Assembly (NCBI GenBank): GCA_947462335.1
Contig: OX381720.1
Location: 50,295,894 to 50,359,893 of the forward strand
Source: Harmothoe impar
Taxonomy: Eukaryota > Annelida > Polychaeta > Phyllodocida > Polynoidae
Reading direction: 5' to 3'
Length of the DNA stretch: 64,000 bases
Part shown: positions 9,301 to 17,126 of the stretch, piece by piece
Layout of the letters: every line of letters starts with the position of its first letter
Position numbering within the stretch: the stretch's first letter is position 1
The notes under the pieces: generated by a model
Databases searched by the model: none
Told to the model about the DNA's origin: nothing
Seen by the model: only the letters and a program-made list of their open reading frames with translations
Made by a program: the position numbers and the translations under genes

Positions 9301-9459
9301 GTTTTCAAGAACGCGACCGTTTCAAAATCGGACATAGGACCTCACATGTCAGACTTTGCGCAGGAAGAAAAGCTGTTGAACACGCCTCAGAGATGTCTGA
9401 TGGGAGTTACCACGGAAAAAATATTCTCTTGGGAACGCCGCTTCTCAAGTGGTATTTAG
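6337..9459 (+). CDS. polB: Protein-primed family B DNA polymerase, N-terminal and exonuclease part (frameshifted)
   Basis: Start: ATG 6337 (context AAAACATGA). Motifs numbered from this ATG: N-terminal zinc finger C6-X2-C9-X12-H22-X3-C26; a DNLCIFR motif (Asp232, Cys235) resembling the Asp-Cys motif of OTU-type cysteine proteases, with a possible later His in GLHVSLV; a second zinc finger C347, C350, H363, C370; then exonuclease motifs ExoI FDFEAF (Asp414), ExoII NSGRYDLN (548-555), ExoIII YNNKD (681-685); then polymerase motif A LDANSLY (Asp786). The true frame continues in the next entry: this ORF leaves the homologous frame near 9400 and runs into unrelated residues before its stop. PolB of this kind copies linear DNA from a protein primer and is the defining Polinton gene. 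The OTU-like assignment is tentative. Confidence 0.85.
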   Translation: MTQYVCEKCFKMFKRPYNHERHVENCRVVPKFCPLCGEGDCRKIACRRESLDGVTVPPRICAVPNGEETFTANWPAIQTGVRMHGTRVSVTNFRLPTGELSDAVDTMRRIHLTQRFRYKVGFSVGLLLQHREDKSKLRYFHASQNNATLIQPLPTITNSETLEELLSKMENTVACEEVRKLCDADTKWHVLFPTNLNICVYMGLGEFPIGGRITQAGRVGKRSGVLDFPNKDNLCIFRCISFHLYNTSKRASDLLRQFCPAATPESFPGLNIRDLPALENLFDVQIAVYTASRQVPGRKLRRRVTLIRPPSRTLAARGKVNLHLTAKGGLHVSLVTDFNAYAGIYECCKCKAAFTTEFLLKRHRNQLSSCRQVKLRYVGGIYQNSRTIFEALADFSIFPPDGHSGIYPYKIAFDFEAFFRPCKEPSTEHVSLLWDHVPLSASVASDFPGWEGPVCFVRESDADSDPLLDRVLNHINENAKVIGEAVLELYRPTLAKLDAAIGEALLLEEATFTPSPGGFAAAQTRHPLVQLKKRLLRYIRQAPVLGFNSGRYDLNLIKIRLHSFFASGDRRNQEFSVIKRSNQYLAVYTQHTVFLDVVNYLAPGYNYATYLRAFTRNEEKGHFPYEWMTSTRKLANRTLPPRSAFDSELTGVKMSESDYAACQKVWSDEKMQTMEDYLIHYNNKDVKPFIEALKNHAKFFQDRGIDMLKDGVSLAGLTLRFLFQNLEDAFTTFPQFDAVLHALIKENLVGGPSIIFHRFHEKGTTRIREHKYGEEARPCQHILGLDANSLYLRCMSEAHCTGYYAVRRPETEFKPEIRQRNSHSALEWLRFVEHDRDVKLRHALNGGEMVVGCRRIRVDGFHAASNTVFQFHGCWFHAHECIPSHRYQCASLREERRDRTTRVSAYLKALGHKLVVVWECEWREMKRRDERIKASQQRWKVDALKVSRNAMSESDILSAVKEEKMFGLVQVDITTPPHLRDYFEEMTPVFKNATVSKSDIGPHMSDFAQEEKLLNTPQRCLMGVTTEKIFSWERRFSSGI

Positions 9460-10460
9460 AGCACGGTTTGATAGTCACCAAAGTGCAGCTGGTGGTAGAA
9501 TACCTACCTAAACGCTCCTTTGCCGGTTTCGCGGACGAAGTAACGGCGGCGCGAAGACGTGGCGACGTGAACGAGAACGAGAAAATTCTGTCAGACTGTT
9601 ACAAGTTAATGGGAAACGCTACGTACGGTAAAACAATCTGCAACAAAGAAAAACACACGGCGGTGAGATACACTGACAGTCGGAAGTTCGAACTATTGGC
9701 CAATTCGTGGCGCTTCAAAAAGGCGTCCGAGTTGAGTTCCGATCTGTTTGAAGTCGAACTACAACCGAAAACAGTCAACAACAACCTCCCTATTCAAATA
9801 GGGTTCATGGTATACCAGTACGCGAAGTTGAAAATGTTAGAGTTCACATACGACTTCTTAGATAGATTCGTCGATCGGCGCGATTATGCCCTTTGTCAAA
9901 TGGACACCGACAGTCTTTACATGGCTCTCAGCGGTGACACGTTGGATGACCTAGTCAAACCTCGCCTGAGAGAGACGTACTTCAGAGAGAAACGAAAGTG
10001 GCTTCCGACAGCGGTGTGCGACGATCACTTAGAGCTTTTCGTGAAGACAAAAACGGAAAGAGTGCGAGAATGGTGTCCGCCGCCCGGCGGATGTTGTGAG
10101 AGACGGTACCTTCACGATCTGAGAACTTCGGGGCTTATGAAAGCGGAGTGGGAAGGTGACGGGATCCTAAGTCTCAACCCTAAGAATTACATTTGCTACG
10201 ATCGAGTCAGCGACACCGGTGAAAGAAAATCCAAAAAATGGAGTGCAAAAGGCGTACAGAAGAAACAAAACCCTCAGGAACCAGACGACTTCTTGGATGT
10301 TCTTCGCCAACGAAAAACTCTCATTGCTGTAAATAGAAACTTCAAAGTGGTGCGAAACAAAATGGTCACCTACACCATAGAGAAAGACGGCGTGCGCTAC
10401 TTGTATTATAAGCGTCGCGTGCATTCTGACGGTGTGACAACGAGTCCTTTAGAGATATGA
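9393..10460 (+). CDS. polB: Protein-primed family B DNA polymerase, palm/thumb part (second frame)
   Basis: This ORF is in the -1 frame relative to the upstream part and overlaps it by 67 bp. It supplies the rest of the catalytic domain: LLGTPLLKWYLEHGL, motif B KLMGNATYGKT (from residue 71), motif C MDTDSLY (Asp171, Asp173), and a late LSLNPKNYICYD segment matching the conserved K-x-Y region. A-rich sequence with AATAAA-type signals follows the stop (about 10461-10550), inside the approach to the right TIR. All catalytic residues of both halves are present, so the break looks recent. A one-base deletion near 9402-9405 is the simplest reading. The first codons are probably not a real start. 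Confidence 0.85.
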   Translation: MSDGSYHGKNILLGTPLLKWYLEHGLIVTKVQLVVEYLPKRSFAGFADEVTAARRRGDVNENEKILSDCYKLMGNATYGKTICNKEKHTAVRYTDSRKFELLANSWRFKKASELSSDLFEVELQPKTVNNNLPIQIGFMVYQYAKLKMLEFTYDFLDRFVDRRDYALCQMDTDSLYMALSGDTLDDLVKPRLRETYFREKRKWLPTAVCDDHLELFVKTKTERVREWCPPPGGCCERRYLHDLRTSGLMKAEWEGDGILSLNPKNYICYDRVSDTGERKSKKWSAKGVQKKQNPQEPDDFLDVLRQRKTLIAVNRNFKVVRNKMVTYTIEKDGVRYLYYKRRVHSDGVTTSPLEI

Positions 10461-10548
10461 AAAAAAAAAAAATAAGCGTGTGCATCTTTTCAAAAATAGA
10501 GTGTTTATCAAGATTGAAAAAAAAGAAATAAAAAAAATAAAATAAAAT

Positions 10549-11093
10549 ATTGTTGTGTTTTTATTTTCATACGTCTTCTTTTACTAGTAAGTCGCGCAGT
10601 CTCTTAAAGCGTCACTCATGTGACGACGTCGCTTCCAGTCACGTGATCCTAAAGACCCTCACTTCCTAAACAAAAAACTTCTTCTTCCGCTCACGTGATC
10701 AATCAAGTCACTTCCGGTCACGTGATCCTCAATGAGGTCACTCACTTCCGGTCGGCCATTAAGTCATGTGACGTCACTTCCGCTCACGTGACTCATCAGG
10801 TCACTTCCGGTCACGTGATCCTAAATTAGGTCATATGACGCCACTTCCGGTCCCCTAAGTAGGTCAGTAGGTTACCCAGAATGCACCACTAATCCCCTAA
10901 GTAGGTCACTTCCGGTCACGTGACCAAATGGTGGCCTCTGATTGGCTGCAGGGTTACCCAAAATGCACCACTAATCCCCTAAGTAGGTCACTTCCGGTCA
11001 CGTGACCAAATGGAGGCCTCTGATTGGCTGCATGTCGATTGAGTAATAAACTGTACTTAACTATAGTCCCGTTCCGATACATACTATACTACT
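10549..11093. repeat. Right terminal inverted repeat (about 545 bp)
   Basis: Reverse complement of the outer and inner parts of the left TIR, ending GTTCCGATACATACTATACT plus ACT. It lacks the G-rich and purine expansion of the left arm. A block with GTTACCCAGAATGCACCACTA is partly duplicated inside it (about 10873-10980). Confidence 0.8.
10615..11030. promoter_or_regulatory. Mirror array of E-box, ETS and CRE motifs in right TIR
   Basis: Seven CACGTG cores (10640, 10692, 10719, 10784, 10812, 10917, 10999) alternate with TCACTTCCGG, the reverse complement of the ETS site. TGACGTCA occurs near 10769. GATTGGC (inverted CCAAT) is near 10940 and 11021. The array is kept in both arms although their spacing differs. 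Confidence 0.6.
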
Positions 11094-11099
11094 CCCATG
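11094..11099. repeat. Right target-site duplication CCCATG
   Basis: Exact partner of 2108-2113, directly after the right TIR terminus ACTACT. Confidence 0.85.
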
Positions 11100-11660
11100 T
11101 TATCCTGCCTATGGCCGCTGGCTATAGCGCTCTAACTGCTGTGGACTTGTTCCTGCAACTACTGTGTGTACAATGACACAGGCAATCGGTTCCTGTTCCT
11201 GTTCTGCTCTCGCCACTTAGCTTGTTCCTTTCAAGCTATGGTGTGTGTAAGTGTGGTCACTGCCTAAGTCTCACGGGAATTCCGTGGACAGAACTAACAT
11301 GGCGGTGCACATGGAGCCACCCGAATTATCGCTATAGCCGGGGTCTGATGGCCGCCTGGCCGGGTACCACTAATCCCTGTAAGCACCCCGCGTGTTGGGC
11401 GTAATGATATTAGACCTCACAGCCAGCCCTGTCACCTCCCTCAGACGCAGTCCTCTCACGCCGAGAAATAGTCCCTGAAAAAAAAGGACGATTGCAGCAA
11501 CAAATTAATCCGCCGCCGTCTAGTCCGAGCACGTGACCAGCCAAACCATGTGATTCATCTCGCGAGATTACGTCTTCTCACGAGGTTTTGTCTTGACAAG
11601 TGCCCCTTGAGGAGACAGGGAGAGGGACTGGGCATGAGCTGATGAAATAAGGAGGGAAAT
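11100..11660. other. Non-coding flank right of the Polinton-type element
   Basis: No gene recognised. Contains two short arms of CGCGAG/CTCGCG character near 11560-11585. Unremarkable otherwise. Confidence 0.4.
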
Positions 11661-11664
11661 CAGC

Positions 11665-12615
11665 CAGCGTCTTAAGGGCCGCATGGTGCTCTAATGCATA
11701 ATGTCCTTTGTCGTCATGATGCATGAATGCAGCCCTGGCAAGTTACTCACCAGGGCTGCATTCAAGCATCATGCCAACCCTCCGGGAATGTACCTACCCG
11801 GTAGGGTCACAATGATGCTTGAATGCAGTACTGCAGAGTTAATCCCCAGGGATGCATTCATGCATCATGCTGAAAAAGGGCATATTGAATTAAATCACTT
11901 TACGCCCCTTAAAAGGCTCGACATGAAGGGGAGTCTTTGTAGGTGGCATGGGGCTTTCACAGAGTGGTTCAGGCTTTGTGCAGAGAAGGGCATTGTAATT
12001 TGTGAGGGGAATAGAAACTCAGAGATTTTGATTTCCAACTGTTGTGATTTATGGTTCATGAGTGGCAATAGCTCTGCGTTTTTATGGTCCTGTAAATTCA
12101 ATATCAATTTCATGGATGTGGATTCCTGTTTACAATGGTGTAAATAAATCGTCATATTTTGCTCCATTCTCAAATTTATTTATTTACCATGATCGCTGAA
12201 AAGGGCTGTTATGCTACAATATAAACCTGATCCTTTTATTGATTACACACACTTTGTCCTTTGGTCATTAGCATTCACACCAACTCTATTAAGGGTTAGC
12301 ATGATGCACTGATGCAGTAACCAGCGTTTTTGTTGGTGCATCATGAAGACTAATGAGCATAACTCCTTGAGGCATCATACCATCCTTCACCCCTTAAGGA
12401 CACACTAAAAGATGACATTTGTCTCCATGATGCACTAATACAGCCCCGGCTAGTAACTTGCCAGAGCTGTATTGGTGCAGCATGTCAACCCTTGAGTGTC
12501 TCAACCCCATATGGTCGGCATGATGCTTCAATGCAGCACTGGTGAATTACTCGCCGGTCCTGCATTGGTGCATCATAACGACAAATTCATCTTTTAGCGG
12601 CATCTGTCCTTAAAG
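11665..12615. repeat. Cluster of palindromic GATGCA MITE units
   Basis: Several nested palindromes of the type GATGCATGAATGCAGCCC, a GTTACTCGCC loop, then GGCTGCATTCATGCATC, at about 11700-11875, 12298-12350 and 12425-12575. Edges resemble CTTAAGG/CCTTAAAG, as in the TTAA-flanked copies elsewhere. A stretch of unique DNA (11880-12280) separates sub-blocks. An open frame at 11701-12147 is a by-product of the palindrome. Confidence 0.65.
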
Positions 12616-13250
12616 AGTTAATACCTAAATACTTAGATGATTGGGAAACTAATGGATTGTATTAGACTCCTTCCCACGATGAGGGATTATTTTCACATCA
12701 CAATAGGTTTCCTGTTCTTCATTATCCTAGCACAAATGAAAAAGTCTTATTTCTCTTCATGCCGGACACCAGATCCTACTGCCAGAGGCAAAACCATGGG
12801 ATGAGGCTCCCTTCCCAGCCCTATACCGGGAAACTAATATTCCTCAACCGCCAAAGGCAATGTCTAGAAAACTCCCTTTGTCATATATTTATATGTGGCA
12901 GTATTTGAAGGATAGTATCAGGTTGAGAATGACGTTGGCTTCATGGGGCCTGTACCTGTCAGCCTCGAGCACTCCAGGCCCATTTTTGAGTTTATATCTA
13001 AAGAAAATGATCTGGAATCCTAGACCATTTTTCAATGAGGATTATGGGTTCGAATCCCACCTTGGCACAATAGGTGGTTCGTCTTCCACATTAGGTATTT
13101 ACCCATTTAAAGCATAACTCCACCTACAGTGACATATTGATATTACCTATTAAATATGTGACTAGGTGCATTAGTTCAATTCAGGTCCATTATGTAGATA
13201 TCAATTGATATACTGATGGTGCACCGAGCCACAGTGGGATTCAAACCCAC
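12616..13250. other. Non-coding, with a tRNA-like B-box (possible SINE remnant)
   Basis: GGGTTCGAATCCCACC near 13047 matches the RNA polymerase III B box of tRNA-derived SINEs, and an inverted similar motif (GGGATTCAAACCCACC) is near 13232. No tRNA cloverleaf could be drawn around either, so a diverged SINE is the best reading. Confidence 0.35.
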
Positions 13251-13265
13251 CTTCTCCTGAGTTCT

Positions 13266-13588
13266 TATACTGAATCTGGGACCTGCTGGCGAGGCTCCCA
13301 ACTGTGAGGTCATTATGGTCCACATTGATAATATCAATTAAGATATAGACAACACCTACCCTAAGTGTCATTTACGGGCACTATCATTAAACTTGGTTAC
13401 CACATTTACCACCAATGTTATAACCCGGGGTTACAACTCACAGTGGGCACCCTTGAAGATAGCACCAGCTCCACCTCACTTTTTATTGCCCTACTAATTC
13501 CCCTAAGACATTGGGTATCCACTCCAGCTGTGAGCCCATTAGGCAAGCCCTTTGTCGGCCTCGCCAGCAGGTCCCAGATTCAGTATAG
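13266..13588. repeat. Inverted repeat with 28-bp arms
   Basis: TACTGAATCTGGGACCTGCT plus GGCGAGG at about 13269-13295 is the reverse complement of CCTCGCCAGCAGGTCCCAGA and following bases at about 13559-13586. The roughly 260 bp between has no recognised gene. Possibly a fold-back element or inverted SINE copies. Confidence 0.55.
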
Positions 13589-13589
13589 A

Positions 13590-14819
13590 AGCAGAGTATG
13601 CAAGGGCCAGTGTCGGTATAGATAAACAACTATACTGTAAACGTACAGTCGGGGCCCGAGACTGGCAGATGTAGGCTCTTTAACCTATTTATACACGCTG
13701 ACTACCATCTGAGATGGGGCCTATTGCCTCTGCCAATCTGTCCGCCAGTCCACCAAAACCAGAATGCATTGGTTATAACCATGACATAGCTCAGTAGCCA
13801 ATAAGAACACCTGTTACAACTGACCAATGGCAGTTCTAGCTATACCTGTGAGGCGTCACTTAGTGTACTTCTTTCCATGGTTAATACTGAGAAAAAGACC
13901 AATGTACAACTTCCTACAACAGTACTACAGTATTGGGGCTTGTTCAAACAGGTACAATCCCACTCCCTAGCTTTGAATCATCTCTCCCACCCTGCCCTCC
14001 AGGCCCCAGACCCAGTATCAGGCCCATACCAGCCTCTATGCTGACTCTAAATCAGAGCGCCGCCTTGCAGGTGGTCTTAGAGCCCCGGTCACGATCCGAC
14101 CAAACCAGACCCAACAATCTTATCAAGTTTATCTGCGCTGACAGTTTTGTGTGCTGAATTCTCCCGACTGTCGGGTCTGATCTGGTTGGGTCTGATGGGG
14201 GTCCGGCGTAAAGAGCTTATTGTGGCCAGGACTTTATACCCCCCCACTCCTCCTTCTTGGGTCAGTGACACTAAAACAAGAATCTACAGTGAATCTCCCA
14301 TGTGAAGGCGAGCCCACACCCTGGGTGGTGCTAATGTACCATAACAGCAGCATCTCATTAACATTAGATTCCAGCACCCCACACCAGTTAAACAGCCCTT
14401 TCAGAATCCTATTAATTAAGGAGGTGGATTAACAGGGTTAACAAGGGATGGACAATATCCTCCAGTGTTTTTCGGTAGTCATCTATGACAGGCAGACAGC
14501 CCTGGAGGGGATAGACCTAACCACCGAGGGGGCTCCTTTCAGAGAGGGAAACGGTTTGTCTATAGACCCCTGCAGTTTAATCAGTTTAATCTCCCTGTTT
14601 GCCGGCCTCGCCGAATCCTGGGAGATTGACTTTACAGCAAGTCTCACGTCACCACAGGTGGGTCTGGGATATGTCACCTCTGTGGGATGATAGGAGTAGG
14701 CCTATAGGTGACAAAAGTTTGGTAACCCCTAATCTGTAACATTATATATGAGGCAGGGTTGTACAGTATGTGTGAATGCAGCTCTGGTGAATGTTGTAGA
14801 ATATCTCACACCTCCAGGG
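13590..14819. other. Non-coding, short imperfect inverted repeats
   Basis: CCGACCAAACCAGACCCAAC at about 14096 pairs with GTCTGATCTGGTTGGGTCTG at about 14175, a hairpin of roughly 120 bp. Open frames here have no recognisable domains. Confidence 0.4.
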
Positions 14820-14823
14820 TTAA

Positions 14824-15067
14824 ACCTTTAAGGCTGGCATTATGCATGAATGCATCATGTCCTTGGTCGTCATGATGCATGAATGCAGCCCTGCCAAGTA
14901 ACTTACCAGTGCTGAATTCAAACATCCTCTCGACCCTACCGGGTTGAGACACTCCCAAAGGATCGGCGTGATGCACCAATGCAGCATCGACGAGTTACTC
15001 ACTTGGGCTGCATTGGTGCATCATGAAGACAAATGTCATCTTTTAGTGACATGCCGTCCTTAAAGGT
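14824..15067. mobile_element. TTAA-flanked palindromic MITE (piggyBac-like)
   Basis: Termini ACCTTTAAGG and CCTTAAAGGT are flanked by TTAA on both sides (14820-14823; 15068-15071). Inside are GATGCATGAATGCAGCCCTG and a second arm with CTGCATTGGTGCATCATG. TTAA target use with short TIRs beginning (C/A)CCT fits piggyBac-type non-autonomous elements; the family assignment is inferred. Confidence 0.65.
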
Positions 15068-15274
15068 TTAAAAAGGCTAACTCAGGATATATCAGGTAAC
15101 CAGCATAAAGCCGCCACTTCCTCCTTGGCTAACATTGCACATTAAAGCACTATGGGGTCTCTAAAGGATTAATTTCCTGTCCTTTCTAAAAGTGAACCTT
15201 TGCCTCTTCCAGCTGTAATAAATGATGTGGGGATCAGGCGGGAGCGTCAGACCTTAAGGAGGTACGCCTTAACA

Positions 15275-15640
15275 GGCCCCTACCCTGTATCTAGATGTGA
15301 GGCCCCTGACCATGTATATAGAAGTGGGGCTCTGTTAGAGGCCCCTATTATGTATATAGATGTGGGCCTCCGTAGGAGGCCACTATCCTGTATATAAAAG
15401 TGGGGCTCTGTTAGAGGCCCCCATTATGTATATATCTATATACATGCATGTGAGGCTCTGTTAGAGGCCCTAACCTTGTATATAGATGTGAGGCCCTAGA
15501 GGCCCCGACCCTGTATATAGATGTGGGGCTCTATACGGGGCCCATGCCCTGTAAATAGATTTGGGGCTCCATGCGGCGCCCCTACCCTGTATATATAGAT
15601 GTAAGGCTCTGGAGGAAGCCCCTACTATGTAAACGGCCAA
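15275..15640. repeat. Minisatellite, CCCTGTATATAGATGTGGGGC-type units
   Basis: About ten degenerate units of 30-45 bp built around CCTGTATATAGATGTG and GGGGCTCTGTTAGAGGCCC. A related fragment lies near 15888-15905. Open frames across it are artefacts. Confidence 0.75.
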
Positions 15641-16602
15641 GCTGGCCCCACCTCAACCTCTGTTCCCGAGCGTCATCGCTGGCACCAAAGGTTGCAGGTT
15701 AAAATAGTTCCTGTGCGCTTGGTGCTGTTGTATTAAAAGTGCAGATGGGTACCGTGTAGGAATCCCCCAATATACGGGGGAAGTGACGCGGTCATGGCCC
15801 CTCAAATACCAGCGATGTCGCTCAGATGCGTCCGAGGACGAGTTGGGGCCAGCTTAGTAAACGGTCCCCAGACAGGACTAAGTAGCCCCTGTATATATAG
15901 ATGTGAAGTGGTGTGCAGAGATTTGATGTGATGACGTGAGACAGATTAGAGTCGTCTGGTGGCCCTCAGTAGGGGGCTGATACACCGGCACCAGACATGA
16001 CCAGAGTTAAGTGTGGGTGTGGGTGTGAGGGTGGGGGGGGGGGGGGCAGGGGGGGCATGCTTTTCTTGCACCCGTTAGTCTCCAACTATAGCTCTGCCCC
16101 AAGTTGAATTCTCCACCCAGGGTTTAGATGACACGTTTTAGTGTGTTTTAGTTGTTGACTTGTACCTCTGCCCCAACCTATCAGCTCACCAATCTCCTGA
16201 CACCTGCCGTCTTCCTGGGAATCAAACTCTCCAAGCCATGTTTTGAATGCTTCAGATCTGAACCAATTCTTACTATATAGTACAAGGTATAACCATATGG
16301 CAGAGCTTACTTACCAGAAGGAGGTAGAACAAAGATAAAGTAAAGCTTACTTACCAGGAGAAGGTAGGCGTCTCCTGGGGCAGAGGCAGTGTGAGAAGGT
16401 AAAGGGACCAATGATATGTACAGAGAGTGTGCTGCAAGGGTGAGTAGGGTGGTCTAGGGGTAAGTAGGGGTCTGGAGGTGTAGGGTGTAGGGGGGGGGTG
16501 ATGGGGGGGGCACACATGTCCTCATGATTTATTCAGCCCCTGTGGTTAGGGACCAGAATAGTAAGAGAAAAATGGAGCTCTATAAAGACGGTTATGATCC
16601 CC
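15641..16602. other. Non-coding DNA left of the LTR element
   Basis: Contains GGGTGTGGGTGTGAGGGTGG followed by a G run (16010-16055), a duplicated AGCTTACTTACCAGNAGNAGG phrase (16304 and 16345) and another G run near 16490-16510. No gene recognised. Confidence 0.4.
16599..16602. repeat. Left target duplication CCCC of the LTR element
   Basis: CCCC abuts the 5' LTR and recurs at 24640-24643 right after the 3' LTR. Low complexity makes 4 bp the minimum reading. Confidence 0.6.
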
Positions 16603-17046
16603 TGTAGAATGGGGAATCAAGATCTAGAGGTATATACATATTGATTATGTAATATTATGTGAGAAGAGGATATTAGAATAACTGTAACTAGAATAAGAAG
16701 TCATGAAGTATTAAGGATTGTAGGAACGAGATAGGGGACTCATTAGAGGTCACAGCTGGCTTGCTCCCACCCCGGAGGGGGGGGAGGGGGTCGACCAAGG
16801 TGGGTCCCACAATGAGTATTGTTGTAATAGGATTATGTTTGTATGTGTGTATAGTAGCTACAGTGTGGAGGAATGTGTTGAGGCCTGTGTGTGCCATGGA
16901 GAGTTGATACATGTATAGACAAGTGGAGAGAGAGCCAGAGGGGCACTGTGTGGAATAAAGTATAATCAGTTCTAAGTAAGCTGTCGTCCTGTTCACATCT
17001 ATACCCATTGAATATTTATCCCTAAATAGAAACTGGTAATTCTACA
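16603..17046 (+). repeat. 5' LTR, 444 bp
   Basis: Bounded by an 8-bp inverted repeat TGTAGAAT/ATTCTACA. Contains an AATAAA polyadenylation signal at 16954-16959. I read no difference from the 3' LTR over the full length, including the G-rich tract near 16776-16790. Confidence 0.93.
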
Positions 17047-17047
17047 C

Positions 17048-17065
17048 TGGCGACCACGACTGGAT
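17048..17065 (+). other. Primer-binding site, probably tRNA-Arg
   Basis: TGGCGACCACGACTGGAT starts one base after the 5' LTR. TGG pairs with the tRNA CCA end, and CGACCACGA would pair with an acceptor stem of the tRNA-Arg(UCG) type. The tRNA identity is from memory of arginine acceptor stems and needs checking against host tRNAs. Confidence 0.6.
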
Positions 17066-17126
17066 ATGTATAAGCTGTAAAGTTTATGGATAGGAAACAA
17101 GATTAGTAAGAAAAGGGAGAATATTC

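Larger units (their letters stand above)
2114..11093. mobile_element. Compact Polinton/Maverick-type self-synthesising element, 8,980 bp
   Basis: Seen: the ends are inverted copies starting AGTAGTATAGTATGTATCGG on the left and mirrored on the right. They are flanked by an identical 6-bp repeat, CCCATG. Inside are three genes: a death-fold protein (minus), a PC4-like protein (plus) and a protein-primed family B DNA polymerase in two overlapping frames (plus). Known: Polintons have long TIRs with AG/CT termini, 6-bp target duplications and a protein-primed PolB, and are usually 15-20 kb with integrase, protease, ATPase and capsid genes. None of those four is visible here. Inference: a reduced derivative that replicates with its own polymerase and was integrated by an integrase supplied in trans. 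The coding part is richer in G+C than the surrounding host DNA. Confidence 0.85.

Noticed and set aside
9410..9425. Canonical -1 slippery heptamer in polB
   Set aside because: The GAAAAAAT run is not an X XXY YYZ heptamer in the reading phase, and similarity already changes frame before it, so a mutation is more likely than programmed shifting.
11701..12173. ORFs of 92 and 148 codons
   Set aside because: They read through palindromic MITE modules and AT-rich flank, with no domain or splice signals.
13040..13080. Possible tRNA gene
   Set aside because: Only a B-box-like GGTTCGAATCC is present; no acceptor stem, anticodon arm or A box could be paired around it.
16688..17008. 106-codon minus-strand ORF, identical at 24281-24601
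   Set aside because: It lies entirely inside the LTR and its duplicate, has no domain and is explained by the identical LTRs.
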